Source of the DNA: Panaeolus papilionaceus | Taxonomy: Eukaryota > Basidiomycota > Agaricomycetes > Agaricales | Assembly (NCBI GenBank): GCA_015501605.1 | Contig: JADNRZ010000001.1 | Span: 1,054,001 to 1,118,000 of the forward strand | Reading direction: 5' to 3' | DNA length: 64,000 nt | Part shown: piece by piece, positions 25,270 to 36,900 of the stretch | Layout: each line of letters begins with the position of its first letter | Numbering within the stretch: the stretch's first letter is position 1 | Position numbers and translations under genes: made by a program | Notes under the pieces: model-generated | Databases searched by the model: none | The model's input: only the letters and a program-made list of their open reading frames with translations | What the model was told of the DNA's origin: nothing

Positions 25270-25591
25270 ATGAAATGGTAAGATACGCCGAGCTAGACTT
25301 CATTCACAAGTTGTCAGCCTCATACGTTATCCTAGGGGAATTTTATGGCGCTCACAAATCCTTCTCGTAGGCCCTGACGACTCGCGCCGCCCGTTCGTCA
25401 AAATCTGCTGGTACTTGATTGCTTATACAGTTCTTTCTGCCATCAAAACACAAACCTTTCAATTAAGAGCCACAATAGGCATAATTCTAGGAAAATGTGT
25501 CGGGACAAGAGTTTTTATGTTTTATGCATGCCATCTCGTTCAAGCGCCCACAAAATTGATCTGGGTTGAATCAATGTCGTCTTTTATGTAG
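25270..25591 (+). CDS. Possible small spliced gene, unrecognised
   Basis: An ATG at 25270 starts a two-codon-plus exon (25270-25277). It has a good donor (GTAAGA) and a 58-bp intron ending in CCTAG at 25335, followed by an open second exon (25336-25591), for 87 residues in all. Fragments read QILLVGPDDSRRPFVKICW and RATIGIILGKCVGTRVFMF, with hydrophobic stretches. A TATAAAT box lies upstream at 25090-25096. No family was recognised; the evidence is only the TATA, the intron and the open frame. Confidence 0.22.
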
Positions 25592-25923
25592 ACTGAGTTC
25601 ACTAATTTTCCTTCTTCTTCTCCTTTTTTTTCTATTTTGTTTCTCTAATTCATAGATATGTTTCGTGTATATTTTCGATTTCTGCCAATAAAACTTCACC
25701 CCCCAACTTGTTCAGGCTGAGGCTGGACTCTGGGCAAGGTCACGTGATATTCCATCCAGTCGGGCAATGTCGCGTGGGGACAAAAAATAACCTCCTTCAT
25801 CATCGCCATCGACGACATTGGACCACGGACAACGCCTGTTCCTTGAAACCTTGGTGCGTTTTAATTGATAAATTAAACCTTTTGAATTTTTATTTATCAG
25901 GCCTATAGTAATGTGATAGACAT
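25592..25923. other. Upstream region of the PPR-like gene
   Basis: 332 bp, pyrimidine-rich at 25,605-25,650 (CTTCTTCTCC with T-runs), as in fungal core promoters. It holds no coding signal. Confidence 0.4.
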
Positions 25924-28701
25924 ATGCGATGCACCTGGAAAAATCTTGCCAGGCATTGTTATAGCCCTGCAGTTGAACAATTTCCTGGTCTTTCAACTAC
26001 GTTCAACAATTTTGCACGTCGTAAATGTGCAACGGCAGCCTCCTCGCTAAGACAAACGTCTTCGCCTATTCATACATCCTCTTCTGACCATTCATCGTCT
26101 GATGCTTTCGAACATTCTCCTCTCCAAGGCACGAGGGTATCACCACCAAACGACCCTCAGCAACTCTCAGCAGCCCAATTAGCACAGGCTGCTGCACAGG
26201 CGATTCGACTCTCTGTCAATTCTGGGAATCTGTCAGACGCCTTTTCCATTCTCGCCTCAATTCATTCGGCGAGTGATGTGCCGCCAGCCAGACTGCCTTC
26301 CAAGCACCAACTCCTCATCGATGCGATTCGCGCTCATTCTTCACAAAAAGGTCGCGTTTCCTCGCGCCTTCCGGCTCACTCCCTGCTGCACAGTCTTATT
26401 CGGACCGGAAACATCGCACAAGCCTCGAAAATTTCCGGGCAGATTCTTTCTGCTGGTCTGAACATCCGATCTCGTTCTCTGGACGCTGTAGTAAACTCCC
26501 TAGGGCAGGCCGGCCTCCAGGTACTCCAATATCAAGGACCCACAATCCCCAAACTTCATACTCGATCCGCTTTATCCAGATATCATCACCTATTACCCCT
26601 CCCATCGCAGCTATCTTTCTTCACAGCAGTACGTCTGACAGAGTCCCACAATGTCGGAAGCTATGGTACAAATGCTGCCTCACAGTCTCCAAAACAAGGC
26701 GGCTCGTCGAGTCCTGCAACGGAAAACCCCGAAATGCAAGTTTCCCATTTAACGGATTCTATCCCGACACAGTTTGCCCTCCGTTTACTTACTTTGGCTC
26801 GACATTCTCGTCAACGACGGACTCGGACCTTTTTCAGGACCCTCATGACTCTATGCCTCATCAATGGCGAGATCATACTAGCATCTCTTCTTTTTGGTGT
26901 CATCATTCGCGATTGGCAGTCACGGTCAGACGCGTTGGCAACGGCCAGGGCTGGAGAAACTCCCTCGAAGCTTCTTAAAGCCAGAGAAACAACCCACGCA
27001 TCCCGAGAGCAACTATATGATATGTGCCGGACAATCACCGCAACACTCGAGGCGTATCCCCGTCATTCATCCCCTCAACTAAGTCAAATCCAAAACGAGC
27101 CTCCCGATAACCCTGATATGGCGGAACCGATGCCACGACAGGCCTCCTTACAGGCATTGGCTAATTTGGCGTACATTGTTGAGAAGGGGACAGCAGGCTT
27201 TGGTGGTTTGGCGCCTCTTGTCAAACTTCTGGGCGGGTATGTGCAGGATACAAAGCGGACTCCTGGGACTCTAAGGGAACTCGTCTGGGTCTCTGCCGGC
27301 AAAGAAGGTCAAAGAGCGAGATTGCTGGATGCAACTTTTTACTTTGAGAACGTACTCGTTGGGATGATCCATTCCATTTCCACGCAAGTACATGATGTCC
27401 AAACCCACAACTCCCTTCTGCATTATATTCTTACTCAATCTACGGCCATGAAGAACGTCAGGAAACGTACAGAACTTGTGGTGTTGGTTCTGGAGAGCCT
27501 GCGATCCAACTTGGGAGGTGGTGATAACGCCACCCAGAACGTCCTTCGAGCGTCCAGTCAACTTTTGAAGCACCCAACTATTCAACGTCTTATGGCTGAC
27601 GATACACCCTTAGAAGAGCGGCGGATAGAAATTGACACCTCTCCCGACGTGTTGTCCACAGATATGTTCAGCCTCATTCGCCGTGGAAACCCCCAAGAAG
27701 TCATCGATTCCATTGATATTCTCTTACCCGGCTTGTTCAACGGCCCAGCGGATCCAGACCTCATTCGACGTGCTCTACACCTTGGCCCCGTTGTGTTAGC
27801 AGGCCTCTTGGATGCTCTGGCGAAACGAGGTCATACAGGCAGGGCTGAGCGGGTATGGCGTCTTGCACGGGAGGCCGAAATGTTCGGTTTCTCGAAGGCT
27901 AAAGATCCTTGGTGTCTTCCTATCCAAACCTACACCGTCATGATGTGTGTCTATGCCGCTGAAGCAAGAAAAGCTGGATCTCGAAGCAGCGAGAAAGCCT
28001 GGGGATGGGGTATCGGTGCTCATTCAGACATTCGTCGAGCTGCAAGGCCTTTCCAAAACAAGTTAGCTAAAGGGTACACCCAACGCATGAGAAGGAGGGC
28101 TCAGGCACTACAAATGCGCGAAAAGCTGACTCGACGGGAGATGGCAATGTACATGGGTATTCGTCTCTATTTGCAGCTGTCTGCGCGAGAACAAAATATG
28201 CAGGAGTTGTGCATGTCCAACGTTCACGCAATCAAGACTCTACTTCAACCTCCAGTTCCAGATGGCATATTTTTTGATGCACTTCTCCGGTTGATCAACA
28301 GTCCTGCAGGCGAAGGATCTTTACAGCGACGTATAAAACGTTCTCTATCGTATCATCGACGTCGAATTGCGAAGAGGGCGTTTGGTTCTGGTGATCGCAG
28401 TCCTCGTAACGGGATTTGTCCATCTCATTCGAAAGAACGGCCGAAAATACAATCTGGGAAGCTCAAGATTGATGATGTTTTCGACAACCAGGGTCAAGCG
28501 GACCTGTATACGCTTGTGCATTATGTTGTTGCGGATATGCGGCGTAGGGGGATTGCAGTACCTCTTGTGTATAGGCAAGTTGTTGGGATGAGTGACGACG
28601 ATGTGCCGCTGGGTGCGAAGGATAGTAGGGTTAGAGTTTGGGTCAACAAGAAGAAAATACCACAGCGGAAGGCTAATAATAGAAGTTGGACGAGAAAGTA
28701 G
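25924..28701 (+). CDS. Large mitochondrial PPR-like protein, intronless
   Basis: A single uninterrupted frame of 925 residues, unusual here because nearly every other gene is split. The N terminus (MRCTWKNLARHCYSP..FNNFARRK) is Arg-rich and low in acid, like a mitochondrial presequence, followed by a Ser-rich linker. Helical-hairpin stretches with pentatricopeptide-like spacing occur: SLLHSLIRTGNIAQASKIS, LDALAKRGHTGRAERVWRLA and QTYTVMMCVYAAEARKAG. The C terminus is basic (KKKIPQRKANNRSWTRK). The likely role is RNA handling or translation in mitochondria, but repeats are too degenerate to count by eye. The start ATG at 25924 is the first in frame. Confidence 0.7.
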   Translation: MRCTWKNLARHCYSPAVEQFPGLSTTFNNFARRKCATAASSLRQTSSPIHTSSSDHSSSDAFEHSPLQGTRVSPPNDPQQLSAAQLAQAAAQAIRLSVNSGNLSDAFSILASIHSASDVPPARLPSKHQLLIDAIRAHSSQKGRVSSRLPAHSLLHSLIRTGNIAQASKISGQILSAGLNIRSRSLDAVVNSLGQAGLQVLQYQGPTIPKLHTRSALSRYHHLLPLPSQLSFFTAVRLTESHNVGSYGTNAASQSPKQGGSSSPATENPEMQVSHLTDSIPTQFALRLLTLARHSRQRRTRTFFRTLMTLCLINGEIILASLLFGVIIRDWQSRSDALATARAGETPSKLLKARETTHASREQLYDMCRTITATLEAYPRHSSPQLSQIQNEPPDNPDMAEPMPRQASLQALANLAYIVEKGTAGFGGLAPLVKLLGGYVQDTKRTPGTLRELVWVSAGKEGQRARLLDATFYFENVLVGMIHSISTQVHDVQTHNSLLHYILTQSTAMKNVRKRTELVVLVLESLRSNLGGGDNATQNVLRASSQLLKHPTIQRLMADDTPLEERRIEIDTSPDVLSTDMFSLIRRGNPQEVIDSIDILLPGLFNGPADPDLIRRALHLGPVVLAGLLDALAKRGHTGRAERVWRLAREAEMFGFSKAKDPWCLPIQTYTVMMCVYAAEARKAGSRSSEKAWGWGIGAHSDIRRAARPFQNKLAKGYTQRMRRRAQALQMREKLTRREMAMYMGIRLYLQLSAREQNMQELCMSNVHAIKTLLQPPVPDGIFFDALLRLINSPAGEGSLQRRIKRSLSYHRRRIAKRAFGSGDRSPRNGICPSHSKERPKIQSGKLKIDDVFDNQGQADLYTLVHYVVADMRRRGIAVPLVYRQVVGMSDDDVPLGAKDSRVRVWVNKKKIPQRKANNRSWTRK

Positions 28702-28959
28702 CCAATACCTAACGATGTAGAACTTTTATTCTATTATAATATCGATACTTTAAATACGACGAGTCTAACTAGTCATAAACATGAAGAGCGACATAGCTTT
28801 GGATTTCTACAGTGAGAGGGGCCATAAGCCTAGCAATTGCTTGCGTATGTTTGGCTGCAGCCTTCACCTCTTTGGAAAAGCCTGCTCGAGAATCTTCGTG
28901 AAGGCAGACTTGGGTCTGTTCATTTTGATCTTGAAACTTAGTTGTTCCCATTCCATACG

Positions 28960-29958
28960 ATGCCGTCGGCCAGTGAAAAACGCATAAAAGAGAAAGGACA
29001 AGAAACAGGGCCAGAGGCAGGCCCATCACGCCTACAGTCCCCAACACCTTCAGAGGATGTACCTGGAGAAACAGAAGAGGCGGACGAGTCTGGCGATGAA
29101 GCAGAGGGGAGCGAAGAAGAAGAGGACTATGATGATGACCTCGCTGATGGAATGGATCCTGAAGGATTCGCAGGGGAGAAGACATTGAAACCGTTGACAC
29201 CAGAGGCTTTGGCGGCATTTAAAGCTGCACAAGAGCGGGCAGGAGTGGTTTATATTTCACGGATTCCTCCAGGTATGAGACCTGCTAAAGTTCGCCATTT
29301 GATGAGTGCGTATGGTGCCGTTGGTCGTGTGTATTTGCAACAAGAAGGTGCACACAAATTGTTCTGGTACTTCTCAGACGATTACATTGACGTTATTACC
29401 TATAGATCCTAAACGGGCTTATCTTCGAAAAAAATATACGTCTACCAAAAAGGTGCACTATACCGAGGGATGGGTCGAATTCAAGGATAAAAAGGTTGCG
29501 CGGAGTGTTGCAGAAATGCTGAATGCTCAACCAATTGGAGGCAAGAAAGGTACTCGATGGAGAGACGATATCTGGACGATGAAATACTTGCCAAGATTCA
29601 AATGGAATATGCTCACTGAACACATTGGTGCGCATTTTCGATTATTTGGTGTTAGTATCTGTTGCTCACTGAATCTATAGCACATGAAGCTGCTGTTCAT
29701 ACGGCTAAATTACGAGTCGAATTGGCACAATCCAAGGCAGAACAGCAACAATATCTGAAGAACGTGGAACTAGCCAAAGTTTTGGATAAACGAGCAGCCA
29801 AGAAGAAGGAAAAAGGAGAAGAATTTGAACTTGAACCCAATAATAATAAAAAACGGAAACGCGACGACAAAGAAATCAGTCATAAAAAGAAGAAAACTGA
29901 AACTAATAATACAGTTTCAAGTGTTCCTATTGATAATGTATTAAAAAGTATATTTTAG
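28960..29958 (+). CDS. ESF2: Pre-rRNA processing factor ESF2/ABT1
   Basis: Nucleolar protein with one RRM-type fold that stimulates the helicase Dbp8 in 18S rRNA maturation in yeast. Three exons (28960-29347, 29406-29627, 29681-29958) give 295 residues. The acidic N terminus leads into [48 protein letters not shown], the diagnostic [19 protein letters not shown], and a basic Lys-rich tail with nuclear-localisation character. The downstream ATG at 28960 was preferred because no in-frame ATG precedes it. Confidence 0.93.
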
Positions 29959-30268
29959 TTCTTAGTTATTGGTTAATTGAACGCACGGGCCTTTCCTTAC
30001 ATCATATGGGGTTTAATAATTTAAACTCCGCTTTAAATGTTAAGAGTGTTGGAAGTGTATAGGTTAATATTCAAGTTCATCGCGGGACATTGTTGAGCGT
30101 GTCGACAGCAACGTTGAGCTCAACAGTTCGAACGACATCCACGCCTTTGTTTCGTGATCTCAAGAGGTCTGTGCTTCACTATGGTCGACCTCTCTCAAGC
30201 AGCCTCTGATCTGCCCTCGTAACCTTCGCTTCTCTTTCTGTCTTCAGTTCTTTCCTCTCATTTAAAAG
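29959..30268. promoter_or_regulatory. Promoter region of the ARS2 gene
   Basis: 310 bp between tandem genes. It ends in a pyrimidine-rich stretch (CTTCTCTTTCTG at about 30,230) shortly before the ARS2 ATG. No TATA box was recognised. Confidence 0.4.
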
Positions 30269-33200
30269 ATGGCCTCTTGGTCCTCCTCATACCCACCGCC
30301 CCCTCGTCGTTCACGTTCGCGTTCGCCCCGTGGCGGCTATCCAAGCAGGGCTGGGGACTCATACCCTGACCAATACAGACCTGACTGGGATCCATACGAC
30401 AGAGACAGATACTACGACAGGCGGGATCCTTATGACTATCCACGTCGCGGAAGAAGTCGAAGTCCTCCTCTTGACGAGGGTTCGCGTTTTTTCTTTCTAT
30501 TTCTTTTTTCTCTCCAGTTTAACCTTGGATATTTCAACAGGAAGGAAACGTCGCAGGTCTCTGTCACCATACGACCGCGAGCGCTACGAAGCTCGTCCCA
30601 GATACGACGACTACGGTTTGATTTCTTCATTTTATCCTTTGACTGTTTTTAAAATTCTCTTGTTGTACAGACAATTACTCGAGACACGGTTATTCTACCT
30701 CACCGCGCCGTCATAATGCACCGTACCCCCCTTCAAGACGAGCACCCCCCGACCCTCATCACTTTGACTACCCAGCGACGTTAAAACAGTTTGCAGACTG
30801 GTTCCGCTACCACTACCCTGCTCAAGCTGCTGAAGAAGACAGTGCCGACAAGGCAGCTGAACAGGAAGCTGGTGACGGTTCTAAGCCACGCAATGGTATC
30901 AAAAGTCGCTGGGAAAAGTACAAGAAAGAGTTCACCGCTACACAGGTAAGCACATATTTTTATTTTCCTTCGTTCCCTTGATGTATTGGTGTCATTTTTG
31001 GAGTGTTCTCTCGAGTTTTCTCTGTCAATGTGTGTCTTATATATTCATATTACTGAACTGTTGTTGCAACCTGTAGCTCCAAACCATGTTTGAACATCAT
31101 AGGAAGTCTCCTTGGTTCGCTGAAAAGTATGACCCCGCACAAGATTTTGTAAACCTGCGCTCCCGCGTGAGAAAAGAAGGATGGAAGGGTCGACTCACGG
31201 CTTTCCTGAATGATCTTGAGTTGGGGAAGTTTGATTCAGATATTTTGGAGGCAGACGTCGAGCCGTCGTCACCTGCAAAGGAAAATGCTGACGGCGAACA
31301 TGGCACGCAAGATGTGAAAGCTGAAGATGATGCCGACCAGGACGAAGATGCCGACCAAGGGGATGCCAATGGCAAAGCATCAGGCGACAAACGGGGGGTT
31401 AAAGCAGAAGAGGTTTCTGTGACTCCTGAGGGTAACCAAGTCATGATTCGCACTATCCCTCCCGATATTGGTCGCATCAAGTTAGAAGATGTGGGTATAT
31501 CTACCTCTGCAGTGATACCCTTCGTCTGATCTTGTGACTTTAGGCATGTTCCAAAATCCCAGGCTATGTCTATTTAGCACTCGGCGACCCCCTCCAGAAG
31601 CGCAATTTCTACAGAGCTGCTTGGTTGAGGTTTAAGGACGATGCTGACATGGGGCATATCATGACTGAGTTGTCAGAGAAGAAGGTTTGATTCCTCGACA
31701 TTTTCATCACGCCGTCGAAACTGAGGTGCTCCCCCAACAGATTGAAGGATTCAAGCTTCATGTCACTCATAATACTCGGCCCTTTACCAACAAAGTTCGA
31801 TTTGCACCTGAAGCTGCCAGCAAGCCCGATCGTCTGGAGAAAGATGTTCAGAACGCGAAAAAACTTGCTGCGCTGTTGGAAGAAGAGTACAACAGATTGC
31901 GGGTCTACAAGACACCTGTGCCGCAGAACGGTAATGCTGAAGGCGAGGTCGAGAGTATGAAAGTTGGGGATGAGGATACCAGAATGGAAGATGCAGACAA
32001 CGAGGATGAGCCGGAGCCCAGGGAAAGGGGAAGCGATGCCGTGGAGCGGAGAATAGAGAAGGTCATGGCTGACCTGCGCGATCAGGGCCTGGTAGATGTG
32101 AATGATGAAAAGGCGTACCATCTCAAGAAGGTTGGCGTTTCAGAATTATGGATTCATTTCTTTCAAGTGCTAATGTGCCTTTGCGGTGGCTTTTCTAGGT
32201 TACGGTGACACTGGATTTGTACCTTGCTTATCTGCGAGCAGCTTTTCATACGTGTTATTATTGCGCCGTTGTCACGGATCACCTGGAAGAACTGCAACGC
32301 AAGTGCTCGAAACATGTGCGGAAGCCATTGACCAAAGCCATGATTGAAGAGATTAAGGCAGAATCTGAGAAAGCTGAGCAAGAGAAGCGTTCAAAGGAAG
32401 ATGGGGACGGGGACGTCGGCATGGGAGGTGAAGATAAAGAGAAACCCAAGGATAAGGACATGAAAGCTAAGCACGATAACCGAGAGTGGAAACGCAACGG
32501 TTCGTGTTTTCAATTCCACGTTTTCGAGAAGCTGTCAGCTCACGCACACCATTTCAGATGAGCGCTGGATTGAAAACCACGACGCTAAGATCGCGTTATT
32601 AATTAACCGCGATGGTGTCGATCCCCGGGACTATGGCGGGAAAAGTTACGAAGAGTAAGGCACATTCTATGCTTTGTTCTATAGTAATTTTCTTACGTGT
32701 ACCCCCTGCAGTGAATTGAGCAAAGCTGTCAAGCAGCACATCAAACAAGAGGATGAAGGCAAATATAGGTGCAAAACGTGCCAGAAACTGTTCAAAGCGG
32801 TACCTTTTGTTGAAAAGCACATCGCGAACAAGCACCCGGAGTTAGTCAAGCAGCTTGAAGACGTAAGTCTATTTCCGGTTCCGGTGAAATCGTGGCTCGA
32901 GGCTTTCATACTGACTTGTCCCATGTGTGTGATAGATACCGTACTACAACAATTTTGCTCTGGACCCACATCGGATTCAACCTTTTGCTCACCCACCTCC
33001 ACCGAGCAGCACCACGAATCAGACTGCGCCACCGCAGGCATATGGTATTCAAGGACCTCCTCCATACCAACCTGGAGCAGAATTTGGGCGAGACCCATAC
33101 TACCATGGCGGGTATCCGCCAGGTGGTTATCCTCTCCCTCCTCCTGCGCACTTTGGCAATGGATTTTGGGATCATGGTCATCCTCCGTTCCCACCTATGG

Positions 33201-33596
33201 CTTATGCTCCACCCCCTCCTAGAAGGGAAGAGCCTTCTCGTCGATTGAGTGACCGTATTAGTGGATTTGCGCCTGGAGAGCCTTCTATCATTCCCGCAGC
33301 AGCAGGACTGCCGCCCAAGCCATCAGTTGCTGCAATGGATAGCGCACTGTCCGCTGGTAATCCTCCAGCAGGTAGGAGAAACACCAGAAATGGAGGAGGG
33401 GGGCAGGTGTCTGGTCCTCCACCACCACCTCCAGCAGATGCCAAGGAAGATCCTCGGGCAGCAGCTGGTAAACGGGTGAGCTATCACGATATGGATCTTG
33501 TGGCTGAGGTGAGTGGCAGCGTTGTGAAACTTTGAAAGAAAATGTGATTTTAAACTAACGATCGTATTTCAGGGTGATGTTGAATTGATGTATTAA
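30269..33596 (+). CDS. SERRATE/ARS2 zinc-finger protein
   Basis: Nuclear RNA effector that links the cap-binding complex to RNA processing and decay. About ten exons give roughly 900 residues. The N terminus is Arg/Ser-rich (PPRRSRSRSPRGG, RKRRRSLSPYDRERYEARP). A SERRATE N-terminal domain follows (YPATLKQFADWFRYHYP, SRWEKYKKEF, HRKSPWFAEKYDP). An RRM-like middle region is GYVYLALGDP..NFYRAAWLRF. The C2H2-type finger reads CKTCQKLFKAVPFVEKHIANKH. A Gly/Pro-rich tail ends SYHDMDLVAEGDVELMY at the stop 33594-33596, which needs the last intron removed. Acidic inserts between domains are longer than in animals. Confidence 0.93.
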
Positions 33597-33993
33597 AATG
33601 CGGTGCTTGAAAGATTCTAATACATTTTGTCTACATACAATATTACATTGTTTCGGTTGTTAATTTTTGGTACATACATTTCAGTCGAGTCGAGAGTGAG
33701 GTTTTGAAGAATGATAATACTCTCAATTTGTTTGCACAAGTTTGTAATAAACGGTTTGAAAGAGGAACTAAATAAATTGGAATTAAATAATCATCAAGAC
33801 CTTTACACCTTACTACCAACATTCACTCAGAGACCGACGCTCAAAAGGACATTCAGCTTGGGTATCTCTTGGAAGGAATAGGAATTCAATAATAAATTGA
33901 ATTATTATTAGGGTAATGAAGATTTAAAAGCTAAACACAAAAAAACATCTCATCTCATCATTCACCCAATTTCATTAACAGGGGAAGGCTTAA
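33597..33993. other. Spacer between ARS2 and SSK1 genes
   Basis: 397 bp, very AT-rich, with AATAAATTG-type repeats at 33,765-33,905. It holds the ARS2 3' UTR and the SSK1 promoter. No gene was seen. Confidence 0.45.
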
Positions 33994-36900
33994 ATGAGTG
34001 TTCCCAAACTGCCAGCCGTCCGCCTTACACCAGAGGGTGAACTTGTTTCTCAGGACCCTTTACCTTTAGATCTATCAGTAAAGAACAAGTTCAGTGTTTC
34101 CTATCCTTTACCCCAGAACCCTCAATTTCCTCAGTCAACCAGCGCGTCTGAACCCCAGAATCATCTCGGTAATGCTGAATCGGACAATACTATAAACCAT
34201 CTAGATATCCCATCAGACACCACTCAAAAGCCTTTTGCGTCCGACAACCCTTCAAATACCCTTCAGTCATCACTCGGTCCAAAGACTTCCCCAACTTCTC
34301 CCACTAACGACAAACTTTTCCCTCATCATATGTCGAGAACCCTTTCCATGCCACTTCCGTCCCAGCTTACGCAGTTGCAAAATCCTCATAGACCTCGTCA
34401 ATATTCCTATGACCATTCCCCTCCTCAACCGTCATCGTCCTCTTCGTCGCCTGCTTCGCATGTTCAAGAAATTTCAGTAGAATTGGCTGATTCTATTCAG
34501 CTCGTCATTCAGACCATGCTCCAGATATCACCACCTCAGGTCTTGGATCCTGCAAAGGAACAGTTTTCAGCCTGCGCTTTGTCAGTTCCAACCTCTTCCA
34601 TGTCAGCAATGTTCACTGCAATGAAGAACATCAACTACATTTCGGCCAACATGCTATCTCTTATGGAAGTGGCCACCACCATGAAGCAACAGAGCGATGA
34701 CGAACGGAATGCAAACGATATTGGGCAAGAGCCCAAGATTGGTACTGGGGATAACGAATTCGACATTGGTGAAATGCTTCAGTGTGTAGGTGATGCATTG
34801 AGTGGTGCCGCTGCACAGGCTGGTGTTGATTTGGTGATTTACCACGGCGATGTTGGCTTGAAGCATGTATATGTTTCTGGTGATGAGAGTGCTATATCTT
34901 TTGCTTTGACACATGTATGTTTATTTTAGCTCTTCATTTCGATCAAGGACGCCACGTTGATTAATCTCTTGTTTATCTAGGTCGTCCGCCAGGTGTTGAG
35001 CACCGCGATGCGTGGAGATTCCATTGAACTCGGTCTTTTGCTCAGCCCTCTGTCCAGACAACAAGCCACATCTCAAACACCTTACCAACGTGAACCCTCC
35101 CCCGTCGATATCCTTCTATCTGCTCCTGATTCCACAGGTCCAATACAGGTGTCCATTCGCATTTCTCACAAATACACGCCTTCAGAATCGGTGCAAGGCA
35201 TCGGCTATCCGAAGGATGTCGTCACGACCGAAATTCGACGCGAACCCTCATTTTCGACCCTACTCCTTCGACGTATCCTTAGCAAGTTTGGTGGTAATCT
35301 GGTAGCAGGTCTCCCACCTCCTGAAGCGTTTACAAGTGGCCGCACATGCGACCTAGAAATGGTCTTGCAACGCGTTCGGGTTCCGCCTTCCATCGCATCC
35401 AACACCGTCGAGAATGAGCAGAATTCAGAGCCATCGTTGGAACAACTTGCGACGTTCGGGAAAACGCTGAAAGGGAAGAGGGTTATTCTTTATGCTCATC
35501 CCAAGGGTTCATTTGCCCACCACCTTACCAGCTATCTGACGGCTTGGGGTATGGACGTTAGCCATGTCTCACCAGATGGCCAGGTGGATGGGTGGGTGGA
35601 TACACCACCAGAACAGCAGTATGCCTACAATCCCATCCTCGCAACTTTCAGAGAAGGTGCTCCTGTAATCCAGGGGAAAACTGCTCCTAAACCTGCTCGT
35701 CCAGAACCCCCTTCTTTCGTATTTATTGATGACGACGTGGATGTCTTGAAAGAACGTCTGCAGGCGACGCGATTCGAGCATCAGCCATATTTCTCCCCCC
35801 TCAGCTCCCGAAAACGACCCTCCCTAGCATCAAATCACCGTCCCAGATCGTCCCCTCAGGTCGCCCGTCTCATGGCTCTGAATAATAACTACGAAAACCG
35901 ACCTCCCGTGGTCATCATGCACTTCACTAGCATATCTAACTACAAACTATTGAAGGATGTGATGCAGTCAATTATGACATCCTTCGCTGCCACCTCAACA
36001 CCTCTTCCTGAAGTTATGATTATCCCCAAACCTGCTGGTCCCCGCAGGTTCCTTACCGCTTTGCACACAGCCGTAACAAAGCCCATAGTGGATCCCTTTT
36101 TCATTCCCATCGCGACATCACCGACTAGCCCTCTTGCCAGTACGAGTGGCTTCTTTTCTCCTGCGAGTGAACAAATTCCACCTACTCCCAATCAGGGGAC
36201 TACAAGCTCTCCATCAGGAAAATCTTCTAGCAGACCCCATGGATCAAGGGCCAACTCTGATCGCTCGACACGAAGTGGCGAGCCAGCGAGTGCTGGGCCT
36301 GCACCCGCTGTCTCTCCGGTAATTCTGCCCGACAACATTGAATATTTCCCTGCTTCCACACCTTTGGGTTCTTCTCCCTCATCTGGAGTTGTTATCCAAA
36401 GCCCGGATGGACAAACGGCTGGTATTTATTTCCATCCTAGGGGCAAAACGTCGTCGAGGAACCCTTCCAGCCAGTCAATGGAGCGAGATCGAGGTCAACT
36501 TGGCTTTCCACCACCCCTATCCCGGTCCGTCTCCTCCGGCAAGGATGACCCCGTTGGTTTTTCGACGTTGCATCAGATTGCAAAAGCACCTTCGTCCACG
36601 TCTTCCAAAGGCAAAGAAAAGGAGAAAGAAAGTGGACCAACTCCTGTGGACCCACCGGTACCCCGACCGCCCCTCGCACCATTAGCGCTAGATACTCGAA
36701 CCCAATCCCTTGATCCTCTCATCATTTCATCCGTTCCTTCTCCAATCGCAGTCGAGCCAGTTCGCCCCACAGCTCAACTGACATCCAGATCGACTGGTAC
36801 ACTTTCTCGGCGAAGTGGCAAGCGCCCATCTGACGGCAAGGAATCACAAATCCCCCCTGGTGTAAAAGGCAAAGGACGTCATCCAAGCGGTGCCGATGCT

